NCBI GenBank assembly: GCA_005406025.1
Contig: BGZK01000099.1
Span: 124,001-188,000, forward strand
DNA: 64,000 bases
Direction of reading: 5' to 3'
DNA from: Eumeta japonica
Taxonomy: Eukaryota; Arthropoda; Insecta; Lepidoptera; Psychidae
Under the pieces are notes generated by a model. That model ran no database searches and was not told where the DNA came from. It saw only the letters and a program-made list of their open reading frames with translations. A program made the translations under genes and the position numbers. Positions 24,884-36,720 of this stretch are shown here, piece by piece (within the stretch, counting starts at the first letter, position 1; each line of letters begins with the position of its first letter).

Positions 24884-25124
24884 CTCATTTTCTATATCGA
24901 ACAATCTTGCTCTTATTGTTTTCCATTTAAGTTCCGATTTTACAGTTACTTCCGACTCGGTCTTGTCCCGTCCTATCTCACATCACTCTCGTTTTTTTCT
25001 TATACCATCAAAATTGGTTTTTGCCAGGGAAATTAATTTAGAAACGGTTTCGTCGCTTCATGTTTTCTAATTTTGTATACAAAAACAGCTTTACGGAAGC
25101 GAAGCCGTGGGTAAAAAGTTAGTT
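24795..25124. mobile_element. Short element with terminal inverted repeats (CGAAGCCG/CTAGTT-type ends)
   Basis: The left end AACTAGCATTTGCTCGCGGC continues TTCATCCAC (24795-24823). Inverted, it matches the right end GAAGCGAAGCCGTGGGTAAA continuing AAGTTAGTT (25096-25124): both read about GAAGCCG(C/T)G(A/G)G...G(C/T)TAGTT outward. This GAAGCCGCGGG...GCTAGTT terminus is very common in moth and butterfly DNA. The interior has a long (TA)n run (24830-24881) and no coding frame. No clear target duplication was seen, so the class is open. Confidence 0.6.
24830..24881. repeat. (TA)n microsatellite, about 25 units
   Basis: An uninterrupted TA run lies within the inverted-repeat element and is likely to be length-variable. 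Confidence 0.97.
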
Positions 25125-25884
25125 AAAATCTAATTGAAACTCTAATTTACAATAAACATAAATCACATCCCAAAATAAGTCCTATTTTCATAATCTACGT
25201 CCCAATAAACATCAATGACGACGTCCATATCGATTTTTAGGTTTATTTTCAGCCCCTGAGGGGATGATTTTAAAAAATCTTGAATACGTGTTTGCTTATT
25301 TAACTTTGGACCCCCATTTTACACCTTTAGGGGTTGAATTTCCTTTCTTATTCCTTGTCTTACACCTTAAAAACAACCCTTGTACGACATTTCAGTTTTC
25401 TAGATCCAAGGGTTTGGGCTGTGACTGATTATCATTGTGTCAATTAATCAGGATTTTTCTTTATATACACATACATTCAATATGTCTGCAAATCAATAAA
25501 TATTTATGTTGCAATAATGATAGTCTCACTGGCTGACTTTGTAATTTTGGAGGTCAATTGATTTGCCGATCCTCGAATTAGGACTTTGTTTCATTTTTTT
25601 TTTTAATTTAATTTCTATAAATTACTGTTTTTTTTTAAGATATCTTTCGTAAAACACACTCTTATATAACTGAATAGACCACAATGTCTATATTTGTAGT
25701 CAAACCAACATTTCATAATCTTACTAATTGTGTGAAAGTATCGATTATAGTTTTAAAATAAAACACGTCAATGACGATTGTCGGCAAAGATAAAAGAGCG
25801 CATTTTCTATATTATATTCGTTCAGAAAAACATGTTTCAATTTTTTGCTATGCGTAATAATAATTTTATTTCGCGTTGTTTCAG
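25125..25884. other. pan: Intronic sequence preceding the first pangolin exon
   Basis: This is AT-rich with T homopolymers (about 25597-25606 and 25629-25636), and no repeat was classified. It ends in the acceptor TTTCAG at 25879-25884. No upstream Pangolin exon was recognised. Confidence 0.5.
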
Positions 25885-25948
25885 GAGAAGTCCGGTGAAC
25901 CTTACTCCGGGAAGCTCTCTGTGAAGTCGGACTTGAGTCCTGTTTTTG
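25885..25948 (+). CDS. pan: pangolin/TCF internal coding exon (64 nt), upstream of the HMG-box region
   Basis: Pangolin is the single fly/moth TCF/LEF transcription factor that binds beta-catenin (Armadillo) and switches Wnt target genes in the nucleus. The exon sits between a good acceptor (T-rich tract then TTTCAG at 25879-25884) and a consensus donor (GTAAGT at 25949-25954). It is 21 codons plus one base. Read in phase 0 it ends in SDLSPVF, then the first base of a glycine codon. The next visible exon, 19 kb away, supplies the other two bases and continues KLEPHP. The joined string SPVF-(G)-KLEPH followed by FNMGYL matches the linker just after the beta-catenin-binding domain of Drosophila Pangolin. 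That the frame continues across the intron is seen; the family assignment rests on my knowledge of the protein. The preceding exon, which should carry the acidic beta-catenin-binding segment, was not found upstream in this window. Confidence 0.88.
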
Positions 25949-26029
25949 GTAAGTGCTAAGCTTGACATGCACCGATGGCAAGCTCGATACGACACCGCTT
26001 GCATCACGAAGCATTCACAGCATTACACA

Positions 26030-26032
<3 letters not shown>

Positions 26033-26064
<32 letters not shown>
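26033..26064. repeat. (AC)16 microsatellite
   Basis: Sixteen AC units start 84 bp downstream of the pangolin exon end. It could serve as a polymorphic marker for this locus. Confidence 0.97.
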
Positions 26065-26067
<3 letters not shown>

Positions 26068-26934
26068 TACATTTTTATAAAGCAACACCAGGTGCACTAT
26101 TTGTTTCGAAGATACGATTTTATTGGCACACGGCACTTTCATAACTGAATCCGTACATACAGCTTATGTCATGTAGCTTACATGATTGTTCCATAAATTA
26201 TGATCAGTCATAGACATATATGTAAATTGTCGTCTTTATATAATATTCATGCTTTGTATGGAAACTTGCATGATCAATTTTATTTTTTTTTATGCTATCT
26301 TATTAAAAATCTGCAGCATAAAAATTCCTTAACATAGAACGGCTTTGTTTCAGTCAAAGTATTGATATTTTCATACTAAGTTGTGTTATATAACTAAACT
26401 GTAATTTGAATTATTCTGTTCACATGTAACGAAATGTTTAATTTTTCCCACAAGACATACTGCGTTGTCTGCGATCGCGTCTCTCGTTTCAAACCTGCGT
26501 TGTTTCCAGAAATGGTTTGCATCCATTTCTCCACTAAGCCATATACCTACAACGGGTCGCTTATTGCGACACTTCGAGTATGTTTGCTTTTGTTATGTTT
26601 ATTCCATATCATTATTACACACGTCTTTTTTTTTACATTGTTTTTGTGTTTTTTTTGTTTTTTATATTATGAATATTTTAATGGGGTTGTTTTGGAGTAA
26701 CCTCTAAATAACCCAGTACTGTTTCGTCAATATGTTTAGAATTGATTGTTATTATTTTTAAAATAAAATTGTAATATAAAAGGTGTTTTATAGGTCTCTT
26801 AATTTTTTGTGCCGGACATGTGATGTGAAATTTTCGTTTGCATAATAAATCGCTTTAGCATAAATAAATACTTCTTGTATTTCAGTTCAGTATAGAATAT
26901 TATAAAAAACATTTTAAATTGATATAAAATATGG
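26065..26934. other. AT-rich intron, no feature seen
   Basis: T-rich sequence with two overlapping open frames at 26434-26707 rich in F, L, C and Y. They reflect base composition and have no known motif. Confidence 0.5.
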
Positions 26935-27072
26935 CAACACTTATTTCTCAGAGGGATAGGCATATACCGCAGTCTTCCATTTGTTAAGATTCGTGCATAT
27001 CTATCTTGTTTGCTTTTCTGGCATTCGTTAGTCTTTACCTGCAAGCTCATCGGTTTCGGGTACTTCATATTT
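26935..27072. repeat. Lepidopteran interspersed repeat family B, copy 1
   Basis: The blocks TTTCTCAGAGGGATAGGC, GTGCATATCTATCTTG, ATTCGTTAGTCTTTACC and GCAAGCTCATCGGTTTCGGG are matched in order at about 38530-38662 (TTTCCCGGAAGGGAAGGCAG, TTGCATATCTCTCTTGCC, CACTAACG, GCAAGCTCGTCGGTTTCGGG). The motif set (a CAGGGGTAGGCAGAG-like start and a GGTTTCGGGTACTT end) is one I know to be widespread in Lepidoptera. No coding capacity. Confidence 0.7.
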
Positions 27073-27193
27073 AGCTATTCTATAATTTATACATATAACA
27101 AAACAGCAGAACTCGGTGTGTCTGCACTCTGAATTCTTTCTATATCGTGTTCGTTGTATGTATCATGTAAATATACCCTGTACGTTCCTATTC

Positions 27194-27221
27194 ATTCTTC
27201 ATACAGGTATGTATGAAGAAT
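27194..27221. repeat. Inverted repeat, 11-bp arms
   Basis: ATTCTTCATAC (27194-27204) and GTATGAAGAAT (27211-27221) are perfect complements with a 6-bp loop, upstream of the second dead mariner. The relation is unclear. Confidence 0.8.
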
Positions 27222-27429
27222 TGATAGTGAACGATAAGGGAAAGATAAAATAAGAGAAAACAACGATTTTTAAATTTTTTTGTCTGTCTGTTCACACACA
27301 TCTCTTAAATTACTGAACGGATTTTAAGGCCGTTTTCATAGGTAGTTAGAACTTGGCTTGGAGTTAAAATACGTCGGTCAATCTGAAAATTCTTAGAAAA
27401 TTAAAAACTGAGTAAAGTTGCAATTATTG

Positions 27430-28321
27430 TTGTTTTCAAGTGTCGATTCTCGAACCAAATATCGCAAAACCAAGTTCTTTTTATTTTAGGCAATAAATAA
27501 CAATCGCATGGTGTGAGGTCGGGGCTGTAAGGCGGGTGAGTATGTCTATACCTAACGTCCCCAAACAGTTAGTTGTTTGTGTGGTGGTTTGTGATGAGGC
27601 GTTGTTATGTTGAAGGAGAATCCTATTGTGAGGTTGGTTTTCGCAAACTTCATCCAAAACAAGGGACAAATAATTGTTAGTGTACCAGTCAACAGTGATT
27701 GTTTTTTTGTCTTCTAAAACAATTATTGCATCATGAGCTGTATTTTGGTTTCGGGGTCGTAATAGTAAATCCAGTTTTCCTAACCTGTAGCTATGTCGTA
27801 TATAACATTTGAGTTACTACCGGCAAATCTTTGCATCATTTTGCGTCACCAATCAACATGACGGTGTTTTTGACCATCTATCAAATTATGAGGTATCCAC
27901 CAAGTACAAAGCTTCTTGACCACTAAATTTTCATGAGGGATTTTGTGCATGCGACTTATATCGATGCCTAAGCGATGCCTATCAGCAAATCTGCTGGTAG
28001 GTCACTTTTTTTGTCAGTTTCTATCATGAGTCTCTCAGCATTGAACTTCTCTGCGGTCGTCGTCGTATAGGGACGTCCCTCACGCAGATCGTCAGTCAGA
28101 TTTGCGCGACCACGTGTGAACTCGTTAAAACCGTTAAAACTCGTTAACTCGTTATAAACAGTGGCAAGCGATGGAGCTTCATCATGAAGCCAACTGAAGT
28201 CTGTTATAAATGTCTGTCTGCTGGTTTAAATGGCAACGAAAATCATTGCACAAAATTTTCTCGCTTTAAATTCGTGTTGTATGTTGACGTTATGCAAACA
28301 ATTTTCCTTCTTGTCGTCCAT
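27430..28321 (-). pseudogene. Second mariner-type transposase pseudogene
   Basis: The minus strand from ATG at 28321 reads MDDKKENCLHN, then FKARKFCAMIF, then DEAPSLATVYNE, the N-terminal DNA-binding part of mariner transposases. The C-terminal part (27481-27669) reads LLQHNNASSQTTTQTTNCLG followed, after a frameshift, by HPPYSPDLTPCDCYLL. The usual catalytic D of H-D-N is an N here, and the next D is at mariner DD34D spacing. Stops and frameshifts are frequent. I could not identify matching terminal repeats or a TA duplication, so element limits are unknown. It belongs to a different lineage from the mariner at 20456-21629, judged by residues around the catalytic motif. Confidence 0.85.
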
Positions 28322-28629
28322 TATAAAACTAAATGATAGATGAATGCAATATATGTACTCGTACATAATAAGGTTGCCAAAAAGTGTCATTTTTTAATTT
28401 AAATAAGGTTTTTTATTTTATAATTTTTAAGTGTCTAGTTCTACAAATTTTAAGTGTCACTTACTTATAGGTTTTATTTCATTTAAATCGGATGTTATAT
28501 ACTCAATAAAAAAAAAAACTATTTTTAAGTGACCAGACAAATGTGTTTCGTCATTACTAATACTAATACATTGAAGGCCCACAGACGTTCTAAGTTCAAG
28601 TCCATAGACACATTCGACCTTGTGATCAC

Positions 28630-28800
28630 AACGTGCTCGACTTCCTGAAAGACGGGGAGTAATGAGAACGCTACCGGAGAGTGGGGTCGAAACTTATGTA
28701 GGACTGGAGTTAAAACGAGGAGCGTAACCGAGATCAAAATCGGAAACAATACAGGGACCAGACCGGAAACGAGATTGGGATTGACAGCAAAATCATTCAG
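28630..28800 (-). repeat. Degenerate GATTCC/TTCCGG tract, repeat family copy 2
   Basis: The minus strand reads ATCTCGTTTCCGGTC, GTTTCCGATTTTGATCTCGG and TTACG, closely matching the order of motifs at 9000-9185. The 12-mer ATCTCGGTTACG is shared exactly. A 111-codon open frame on this strand (28525-28860) is a by-product of the repeat and has no recognised domain. Confidence 0.6.
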
Positions 28801-29189
28801 TATAAAAGATGAAGGAGCATGTTCCACGTCCACCCGAATCCGCAGGCGGAAAGCTAGCATGTCAATGATTTATTAAGTGCTTTGCCGTTGAACCAGAAGG
28901 TACTCGGTCCGATCATGACAACGGACGATCTAAGCGACGAGCTTTAGATCACAAAGTCAAATTTTGTATACCATCTGTTCTACGGCCTGAAGATCAGGTT
29001 AAGACGTCGTTCCCAAAAGTTGCGTCTTTTAGTCACACCCGGCCTCTACATCAGCTTCACACCGCACTACTGCTTAATATCGCTATTTCTGTACGTTCTG
29101 TTTTTTTTTTCAAGGACACTCTGCACACGACATGCAGGAGCGGCGTATTCGTTGCTTTTTAATTCCACTTTCTTTTAATTGAACTTTAA

Positions 29190-29430
29190 TTACTGCATGA
29201 TCGGCGCAGTCCGTAGTCATCTACCTTGCTGCGCTGAGGATGTTGGTTCGATTCACACAAAAACAAACATAATTATATTTGATTAAAAATTAATGTTTGT
29301 CTTGAGTCTGTTTGTACTTAAAAAATAAAAGGCATACCTAGATGTATTGCATCAACTATCTGATACCTATACAAATTTCGTTGCTTAGTTTGGAATCAGA
29401 TGTTGCTGTGTGTTTGTGTGTGTGTGTGTT
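29190..29430 (+). repeat. tRNA-derived SINE, copy 2 (plus strand)
   Basis: The tRNA-like head GATCGGCGCAGTCCGTAGTC leads to the box-B-like TGGTTCGATTCAC (about 29251-29263). This is followed by AATGTTTGTCTTGAGTCTG (29292-29310) and, near the tail, GCTTAGTTTGGAATCAGA, ending in a (TG)n run. It is collinear with the minus-strand copy at 19385-19622. The two copies are clearly diverged, so both are old. Confidence 0.78.
29406..29430. repeat. (TG)n simple tail of a SINE
   Basis: A short imperfect TG run ends the + strand SINE copy. Confidence 0.85.
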
Positions 29431-32400
29431 CGAAGAAAAAAAACCCTTATAAAGTATAGTAACCAAGAGTTTCACTACGGACATACACGTCTGTCGCGAA
29501 ATCTTTTTCCTATGCATAACAGCGTATCCAGATCCCCGTTTATTTATTTACTATCTTTTAAATATCCCTTTCATGCTCATTTATAACCAAATAATTTATA
29601 CGATGTTAAATCAGACTATACATTAGCAGCCTTATGTATCCTATTTAGCATTAATTTGGATTTCTTAAAAATATAAATCAAGCTAGGACTGACTGTAAAG
29701 AAATCAAAGTTACTTTTATAACCGTGAAACGGATTTAGAGTACTTATTACTAATGTAAACGATGTCTATTTACTCGTATGATCATTTTAAAATATTTTAC
29801 ATTAGCTGAGTCTTAGTATCGTAGAAGTCTCGCCGGGCCCGTGAAGACAGCTCGCACCCATCGCGTTAAGTTATTATCGATAATACGCCAAATGTGGCGA
29901 CGTCCGGATCTAGCCAAATAATATTGTAATTTGTTAGAGTGCAGTCGAGGAATTTCGCGCTTCTTGATAAATAATAAGTGACGACGTCGTAAATCGAAGT
30001 ACTTAATGCAAACGGTCAAATAAATAAGAAAAAATATTGATATATATGATATATACATACATTTTATTGATATGGTAATATTTATACATTTATTACCGTA
30101 AAACGGATACAAAAAAAAATACTATTTTTTTTCTTAAAAAAAGAGCTTTTATATAACTTCGACGTGAAAAATTATATTGAAAAAATACGTTTCTAACACT
30201 TCTACGACGTGCACAAGACTATTTCTCGACGTTACGCAAGAAAGAAGTTGGACTGAGAAGTTAAAGATTTACACACCAAACCGAGGTCCACCTGATCGCC
30301 ACACCAGAGACACAGCCTTCACAGCCTCCTTCGGAAACCAGTTTCGTGCTTAAAATTATTATCGGCCGTGCGGCGTCACGTGCGAGTTGCGACGGCTCAA
30401 CGAGAGCGCTCTCCAAAAATTGATTTCCATCCTGCCCGCCATAACATTAGCCGTCGATAGCGCGCCGGCCGGCTATTACGTGAGAATTATGTGTGTTTTA
30501 TCGCCAGCTTATAATGATCTGTCACTATCGTTACAATATTTTCGTATAATTTCAACCGACTCCGCCCGCGACGTAGTGTTGTGCTACGTATGCTTTGTAT
30601 GTATATGTCGATATATAAGTTTTTTTTTGAATTTCCTATCCAAAATTGTATCCGAAAAATATGTTGATTTACAGTCTTAATTTGAAAAGGAACTGGTTCT
30701 ATTTATCCGTATATGTCTGTTTTGTTTATGTTGAATTTAATGTAAATTGTACCTCGTTGCACAAATTAATGTAATAAGTTCTTTTTTTTCTTTGACCCAA
30801 TATGCTTACTTAATTTTAATGGAAATACGATTAAAACTGTAATTCCGAAATAATCGCGAGTTCAAAGTCAAGTTTATACCGATGATTCTCGATGTACACC
30901 AAATGTATATCTGAATATAATATTGTGTATTTAATATTTTTTATCGAGAGAGATTATTTGTTTTCCTGTTGATGTCTAATGACGAAAAGACAGACAAAGG
31001 GGAAGATGAGCGGTAAAATAGTATACAATGTTTCCCAAAATATTGTAGCTAAAATTCGGAATTCATTATCGATAAATAAAATTCTATAAATAATTACTGT
31101 TTTACTTTCGTTTAGAACTTACAAACGTAGTTTTATTAGTGTAAAAAACTACAAAATGTTTATTTTGAAAGATTAAGCTAGATTATTAATGGTCTTCTCT
31201 GAGGATATGGGTGTACATAACATATATAATATATTGTAAGAATCACACAAGAGATAATTTTTATTAAAATAAATAATAAGGAATTTTAGTTATATTTACA
31301 GAAATTAATCATCGAAAAGGAGTTACATCACCATAGCACCCACGGGGCTGAGACGCCTCGTTATTTGTTGTTATTAGTGTTGTTTTTTGTTACTCTTTCC
31401 CTCCTGCGCGCCCCTCCCCCCGCCGCGGCACAGCTCGTCCCCGCTCTCGCTCCGTCCGGGATGTTTTCGAGAACTGGTTCCGAGTCTAATCTGATCCGTC
31501 GGCCACGACCGCGCGGTTCGCGTTCGCCTAAGGGGTCAAGGAAAAAAAAAAGCCATTTTTATTGTTAGTTATTGCCCTTCGAAAGACGCCCGGCGTTAAT
31601 AAGAATATGACGCCGCGCCGTCGCACAATCAGACACCACGCCGGCCGCGGTCGTGCGCCGGGGCTCGATAGCGGATTATTCGATCGTTATCGAACTTTCG
31701 TTATTGGCTTCGGACTGTATGAGGTTTGAGGAGGTATGAGACGCGCTTACAAAACGATGGTTCATGCTCTTGCCTCGACGGACGGAGAGACGATAGTATT
31801 GAGAATTCACATATATGTGGGTGTAAATATATGATCGTTACAATTTTACGAACGTTTTGCGACCGCTCGAAGTGCAGAACCCCAGATGGAAAAGCGGTCT
31901 TCATTGCCTCTTGATGCTTCGCTGCCAGGCGAGAGCGTAGACACAGGCGCCCTCGTCTCGCTCCGTGTCCATTCTGACGGTCGACATGCGTTTCGCATAA
32001 ACCAAGCGTGCCGCAAATCGTGGTGCCCAGATCTACGAGTACTTCTCGATTACGGCACAGTGCGGCTGTCCCCACGAACTAGCAAATCACACATTGTAAC
32101 ATTCGAACGTCAATACAAACAAGCACCCAAAGTCGCGGGCAATTTTCAGAGGTCCCTCAGAACTCAAACACTATGGGAAATGCTTGGAATTGACCTGTGA
32201 TCTCTGTGGATTGACGATGTGCATTCGGATACGCTGAAAAAGCTAGCCGAGTGCATTCGGGACCTGGATAATTCAGGGTACAATACCAGAGATACATACA
32301 TTTTAATCCGAAGCTGATCACTCTGTTGTTATGGCAAAATAGAGTATTTACATAGAAGAAATGACATAGCGACCGTCTTTAATATCTTGTTTTGCACAAG

Positions 32401-35400
32401 TCTCACCCAACATTGTCACTTATGCTTAGTAGACACACAATCAAAAGATGGAAAAAAAAATGATATGCACAAAATTTCGGCGAAGCTGGTTAACTCCGGC
32501 CCCATTCAGAATCGGCAACCATCTGTCATCAAATTATCGGGCGCGGCCTGTGGACTCGAGGGGCAAGGAATCGTCGACCGGACTAAAATAACATACCTGA
32601 ATGAGATAAATTAACCGCCTATAGCGACTCCTTCCGGATTTTTTCCTCGACTTTTGGTCAAATTAAATTGTTTCCGTCGAAACATATTTTCAAGCTGTGA
32701 CGAACAAGGGTATTGTTAAGATATTACGACTACAACATGGGCCCCGTTTTCTAAAAAAATAAAGCTATTAAACTAATGAGCATCTAATAAAATATTCTTT
32801 TTAATTACGTAGAATTTCAACTTCAATCAATTCCGGTTCAAAGTCGAGACATTGCCTATATTCATTAATATAACAAATAAATACATATTCGTTTAACTTG
32901 AGTTCTCGTACTAAAATTTATCATCTTTTTACTGCATTCTGTAACGAATTAATTTTTAGTCTGAGAAAAATAATTGTATTAAACGCATCTAGAATATAGT
33001 GAGAATTTTGTGTATGTTGCCACAGAGGTATTAGTTTGGAGGTTTATCAAAATTATCTTCGCTCCCTCGGTGAGCTTGCATTTTCAGTTACGATCTTATT
33101 CATTGCGTGTGTCGTTATTTAAAAAATGTCAATGATCCAAACCATAAATCACATCCGTGGACGCGGTTTCCATTATGTTTCTGTGTCGTGGAATTTCGTA
33201 CGATTAATCATACGAACGTAGTAAATGATCATCGAAAATCATCTTAAATTTATTTGAGATGTGTATCGATACAATTTGATTATGGATTTTCCTACTTGCT
33301 CCTAAACTTGTAATTTTTTCTCTCTCTTTGCTCCGCTTACAAACTGAAGATCCACAATGTTCGCCCCTATTTTCACTTATGGTGTCCTAAAATAATAAAG
33401 GATAGAATACGTGAAGATGGCGATATTTTTTTTTTATTGATGACACAAAAAAAAATTAGTGCGTAGTATCTGCCAGAACTTTTCACAAATGAAAGATTTA
33501 TGATTAATATGAGAATAAGATTTGTTTTGTTTCACACATTGTTCTAGTCGCAATTGTTTAACATAACTTTAGATCATATTTAAACATTACATCTTATTCT
33601 GCCTCAACAGTAAGTCGATTCCAATGCCCCGTTGTTGTTATGATTAATATAAAAATGATCTTACATTAACAATATTGAAAAGAAAAATAAATCCTCACCT
33701 CACGCATGAGAGTTTGGGATATTCCTTCTGTTTTGCTGCTCAGAAATCGGCCGTGTCACCTACGAGTACCATCGTTAATCAATCGCTGTCAAGTGCATCT
33801 TTCTTTTGCTATGCATTGATTTATTTAATTTTTCGCCACCATTGCATCTTTATATATTGCACGATTGACGTATGTGTCCCATTTTGAGAAATCGAGTTTG
33901 GTATAGAACATTTTAGATATTATATGTAAATATTATTTATAAATATTATCTATACATTATATATTAATATTATCAATGCCGACAGCAGTTTCTGGTTAAA
34001 GGCTGCATAAGTATCGGATGATTTATGTACACTCTTTTCATATATGGGTAGTTCTACAGATAAAGGAATTTCTCGTAGCGACTTAATTGAGTAAGTTTTG
34101 TATTATATTATGTATTATAACGTATTAATTAAGTTGCTTGAGCACTGAATTTTGTCGCTTTCAAATTAATAGTGTTTATACAAAAATATTTTCAAATAGA
34201 AAAAATGTCACTTCCCTGCGGGGAGATTTTCCAGAATTCATGATACAAATCATGATAAGAACTTACATAAGTTTCTTATATTCGAGTACAATAACTTTTA
34301 ATTGAAAGCAAGCATTAGTGTTGATTGATGGATAAAGGCGACACGAAGTTGTAAGTACATTAAAATCTACGATATAACAAATAGTAAGCAAGGCTTTTCT
34401 TACAATTCAAAGTATGGGATTAAGTTAGCCTGATGAAGCTTTTATTTCGATCAACTCGCCAACTGGTTAGTCTCGACAGCGTTGCCATCGCCGATTATCG
34501 TCTCTGGACCAGACAACTTCTCACTCGTCTGGTATGTTTTATGTATTTATATTATGTACTTATATTATCAAAAATCCGAATATTTTAGAAAAAAAAACCG
34601 AAAAATATTTTGAAAAAAAATTTTATACGGAACGTATGCGAGTCCTGTTCGCACTTATTCGTTTTATTAAGGTATGTAATATGCGGAAGTTAACAGAGAA
34701 GAAGCAAATTCATGAATCTAAGTTAGAATTATAGATACTGAGGTGTTAAGTTATCAAAGTTCACGCCAATTATGTATTTCCATGTGAAAAAGCAACTAAT
34801 TTATTGTCCAATAAAATATAATTAAGTATTATTAAATGAATTCAGTCTTTGGTCTGTTTTCAGCACATTTTTTTTTTCTGCACAAGACTCTTGTTGTGTA
34901 ATGACATAAAAGGTTTTCATATTTACATAAGTTAATAAACAACAATCAGAATTAGTAGCTAACATACATTTATAAATGTGACTTATGTGCCACCAAGCCC
35001 GTTATCCACAACATATATAATATTAATAAATTATGTGTTACATCTGCGCGCGTAACTTCGTCACGAACTAAAAATACCCTGTTCTATTTTCCCAAATGCG
35101 CCAAAAAAAGTATAACTTCAATAAGAATTTAAGTTTAAAATATCTGAATACGATATTCCGAACAGTTTTATATTTGATCTGCTTAACTATATTAATGCCG
35201 TAAATGGTTAGGGCATGTGAGTTCAACAACGTTTTGGTTTCTAATTACTGATTACGTCTGTGTTTGTACACTTTCGGGTTTCTAATGTACTAAATAGAAA
35301 TTTAGTGCAAATGGATACTAGACAACAAACATTCATCTGTGGCGTCGAACCGCGAGCCTTTCAAATCACGCGCACTTAACAACACTAGCAGATTTATTTA

Positions 35401-35967
35401 GTAATTCACTCATAAGATTTTTTTTGTTGATAGTGAAAAACTAGCAGTTGTTACTAATAATAGTAATTAATGAACAACTCACATAATAAAATTGGAGTAA
35501 TGATATTATATTATGATATATTGTGAAATAATGAAATTGGGTAGAGTTGCGTTCAACGGAATTATTGACAGTCCGGCGACCGAAAATGACACGCTGGCTT
35601 AGCAAAAATATTTCGGTATTAATCAATTGAATTGAATGACACTTGAATGATTAGTATTTAGATATGGGCATGTGACCATTAATTTTTATAGTTTTATTTG
35701 AAACTTAATCAACAGTATTAGATATATATTGAATTTCTCACACTTTTCGCGAGTTGCACATCGAGACTCTCCAAAAATAACCTTTGTGATTAATCAATGT
35801 AGTAAAATATTTGAGTTTACTTATCACAATTAATACAATAATCAGGGTCTCATGAACGATGAAGAAATAGTTTTCATCGATTTATTTATGAAAAAAGAAC
35901 AACAGTTATCGGTCCGTATTTTATTTACTTCTAAGTAAATAAAATAGATACGTCAGCGATATGCTTT
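29431..35967. other. Noncoding intron with GC-rich islands at about 30360-30480 and 31390-31720
   Basis: The island at 31390-31720 is strongly CpG-rich (CCCGCCGCGGCACAGC, GGCCACGACCGCGCGG, CGCCGGCCGCGGTCG), and the one near 30470 has GCGCGCCGGCCGGC. From 31700 to 32620 base composition stays balanced, and overlapping frames occur on both strands (31701-32075 -, 31886-32200 +), neither recognisable. This zone could be an unclassified old transposon or unique DNA. The remainder is AT-rich with nothing identified. Confidence 0.35.
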
Positions 35968-36720
35968 TAAAGTTCCGAGCCAAAATGGCAAACAGGGAAC
36001 CCTTATAGTTTCGTCATGACCGTGCGTCCGTCCGTCCGTATGTCACAGGCATTTTATTCAAAAACTACGAGATGTGTATTGTTGAAATTTATAGTGTAGG
36101 TGTCTTTTATTAGCCGCTACTTAGTTTTCTAGTTAAATAACAAAAATAAATATTTCTAAGGGCGGCACTCCATACATGTAACACAAGCTGAAAAATATTT
36201 TTTTAGCAAACATCAACGTGGGGCGCATATTTTGACAGTTCTTTTAAAAATACTTTGAGGTTTTTAAGCACTTTTTTTGATTACGTGAATTATTTCGGAA
36301 AATAATCGTTCTGAATGTAGGAGAAATTGTTCCCCCCTTTATTTTTTGAACCGTATATCCAAAAAAAATGATGAAGATAACGCTTAATAAATACTTCCAA
36401 CGAAAATTATTTTAGATATGATCGGATATACTATTTTTTAGTTATGGCCGAAAGAGTGCACTTATCAATCAAATTACTTTAGTGCTATTAAGTTCCGCTT
36501 TCTGCTGATGCACTTTAGTTTACACTAGTTTTATAGTAATACTCGACATATCTACTTTTTCTAGTTATAGGCGACTTAATTGCTTGTAACTATGCTGTGC
36601 GGGAAACATGGAAAAATTGTAAAAAACGTATTTTTTTCAACTGTAATGCATTTCTTTGTAATAATGGCTTCGGAACCCTTCAATGAGCATGGTCCGACGT
36701 GCTCTTGACTGCTTTTTTTC
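35968..36720 (+). repeat. Long lepidopteran interspersed repeat family C, copy 1
   Basis: It starts with AGTTCCGAGCCAAAATGGCA, GGGAACCCTTATAG and CGTCCGTCCGTCCGTATGTC. It has a middle with TCTTTTAAAAATACTTTGAG and GTGAATTATTTCGGAAAATA. It ends CGGAACCCTTCAATGAGCAT followed by GTCCGACGTGCTCTTGACTG. The terminus of the type GGAACCC...CCGA(C)ACGC(T)CTTGGC(C)GG plus Ts is one I recognise from many Lepidoptera. A second copy in the same orientation is at 42250-43080. No protein frame; class unresolved. Confidence 0.75.

Noticed and set aside
28525..28860. 111-codon minus-strand frame with hydrophobic stretches
   Set aside because: It is the translated GATTCC-type repeat tract shared with 9000-9185, not a membrane protein.
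31701..32620. Possible gene in the balanced-GC region
   Set aside because: Overlapping frames on both strands without motifs, no splice pairing and no recognised transposon protein; left as unclassified.
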